Shown here in pieces: positions 18,666 to 20,212 of a DNA stretch of 20,212 nt (position 1 is the first letter of the stretch; each line of letters starts with the position of its first letter). The stretch covers positions 6,494-26,705 of the forward strand of contig BMAT01004287.1 in NCBI GenBank assembly GCA_019649035.1, written 5' to 3'. Made by a program: the position numbers and the translations under genes. Origin of the DNA: Elysia marginata (lineage: Eukaryota > Mollusca > Gastropoda > Plakobranchidae). Under the pieces are notes generated by a model, which saw nothing but the letters and a program-made list of their open reading frames with translations, was not told where the DNA came from and searched no databases.

Positions 18666-19336
18666 TGTGCTTCGACTAATAGTCCAGTAGCTTTATTACT
18701 TATACTGCTTCTATTACAACTCCCACTATCGATTATATGCTGCTGGTACTACTGTAGTTTAAAACTCGCAGGTTCAACAGTCTGACGGTGATATGAGTTA
18801 AGATTTCTGTTATGTAAGCAATCATCATTCAATGGAAATTTCTTAGTTAAAAGAAAGACAAGCCCTGTTACAAAATAATCCTTATGCTTGGTTGTCACCA
18901 CGCTGTTCAAAAATATATAGATATGTTGTTATATTTATTTCCTTGACATATATCGTTTTTGTCAGGAACTTATTAACTACTAACTTCTTTTACCAGAATC
19001 AAATACTGACATAAATCTGAAACATTTAAGTTCCATATGAGGTCGAATAGTTAGTCAAGCCCTCAGCTGGCCAGTTGCTCGCTCCGCTGCCGTGGGATTC
19101 AACAAAATCAACAAAAGGTGGCCAATTTAGCGACCAGTTATCGCTAGCCAAACACCATTCCCCGGCCGACTTATCGCCGCTTCCTAAATCCACCGTGGCA
19201 TATTAGTCTCTGATCGCTTCCGCTCTCCCAAGTCTTTCTCAAACAGATAATTTCAATTCATAGAGTTATTTATTGTCTAGCTGGACTGAGAAAGGCAGAA
19301 AATCGTGGCGAAAAAAATTCCCTCTAAACGGGCATA
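18666..19336. other. Non-coding stretch with a GC-richer patch at 19055-19215
   Basis: The patch has CCGCTGCCGTGG, CCCCGGCCGAC and ATCGCCGCTTCC, and a small hairpin TAGCGA/TCGCTA near 19117-19135. Short frames are open in all three registers, none with a domain. It may be part of an unknown repeat. Confidence 0.4.
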
Positions 19337-19358
19337 ATGTTAGTTGTGATCATTAATG

Positions 19359-19520
19359 GCATTGATGGCGATGATGAAGATGATAATGATTATAGAGGTG
19401 ATATTGATAATGATAATGAAGAAAATGATGATTTTGATGGTTGTGATGATGATGATAACGAAGAAGTTGATGGTGGTGGTTGTCGTGATGACGATGATGA
19501 GATGGTGAGGATGATGACGG

Positions 19521-19581
<61 letters not shown>

Positions 19582-19780
19582 GATGATGATGATGATGATG
19601 ATGATGATCGTGGTGGTCGTCGTGATAACGATAATGAGATGGTGATGATGATCATGATCATGATCTTGATGATCATGATTGTGCTGCTGCTGCTAATGAT
19701 GATGATGATGATGATTACGATGATGATGATGAAGAAGAAGAAAAAGGAGAAGGTGATGATGAGGATGATGATGTTAACTA
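19359..19780 (+). repeat. Large GAT triplet repeat block
   Basis: The centre (about 19518-19608) is almost pure ATG/GAT triplets with a single AGA change. It is flanked by a direct repeat of about 42 bases: GGTTGTCGTGATGACGATGA (from about 19476) and GGTCGTCGTGATAACGATAA (from about 19614), each followed by TGAGATGGTGA. Around 19647-19679 there are several overlapping palindromes of the ATGATCAT kind. Minus-strand poly-Ser/His and plus-strand poly-Met frames are artefacts. Confidence 0.95.
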
Positions 19781-20212
19781 ACACATATGCCATTACATTT
19801 CATTGCTATTTCATATATCCAGTGAACCGAGTTGTGCTAAAACGCTCAGTTAGAGAAGTGGAATCCTAGTATCATATTCTATACTACGATATGCATAAAG
19901 CTTTTTTCCCATTTATGTTAATCTCTCACTAACTTCATTGATGCACAACAACTAACACTTTTGACATTCATGATGTAGGCCCCCATTTCTTTCTGAGATA
20001 CGAGATGACTTTGTAACCGTCACTTTTAGAAACTTGTCTCTAGTCTTGAAAGATAAGGCAGATGGTATGTAGCTCTAACACGCGTGTAAAGACTGGTAGC
20101 TTTTCACGGTAACCACGAGGGCTTGGATCCAATTTTTAGCTCTGATAAAACATCTTACAATTAATTTTCAAATTCATCTAACATTCAATGTAACTGCATA
20201 CAAAACTTAAAC
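19781..20212. other. Non-coding end of window
   Basis: Nothing that I can support. Confidence 0.5.

Noticed and set aside
18179..18785. Several long frames with poly-Thr, poly-Leu and poly-Tyr/Cys
   Set aside because: Readings of the triplet repeat in different registers; all frames are equally open.

Overview
The window looks like nuclear DNA of an animal, most probably a lophotrochozoan and plausibly a gastropod mollusc. It is AT-rich, with small exons split by GT-AG introns, tRNA-derived SINEs, a palindromic MITE family and long triplet microsatellites. There are no operons or ribosome binding sites. The organism assignment is inference from gene style and repeat types; no sequence here fixes the species.

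Positions 1-5264 hold the only well-supported gene, on the + strand. It is the internal part of a secreted, cysteine-rich mosaic protein. Five exons (1-144, 1644-1761, 2408-2506, 4458-4705, 5130-5264) join in one frame to give 248 codons, with compatible phases (0, 1, 1, 0, 0). In order they encode an EGF-like module, a complete eight-cysteine WAP (four-disulfide core) domain split between exons 1 and 2, a small four-cysteine module, a lustrin-type cysteine module and a six-cysteine C-P-rich module. Neither the start codon with signal peptide nor a convincing stop codon lies in the part I can support. The domain set suggests an extracellular matrix, shell-matrix or mucus protein with possible protease-inhibitor function.

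From 5265 to 20212 no second gene can be supported. This stretch is either a very long intron of the same gene or intergenic DNA. Two weak candidates for a last exon are noted, at 9297-9413 and 12662-12934. The region contains two copies of a short inverted-repeat element (6783-7006 and 13723-13941), the first joined to an inverted copy of its own end that makes a long hairpin at 6650-6816. It also contains a nearly full tRNA-derived SINE with a 14-bp target duplication (15594-15919), a second decayed SINE on the minus strand (about 8290-8479), and two promoter-like patches: GC and CCAAT boxes with a TATA run at 10388-10555, and repeated heat-shock-like motifs with CCAAT boxes at 14440-14610. 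A cluster of ATCGATAC motifs lies at 11451-11601.

The right end carries two large triplet-repeat blocks: ACT/GCT at 18213-18665 and GAT at 19359-19780. Most long reading frames in the right two thirds are translations of these repeats or are expected by chance in AT-rich DNA.
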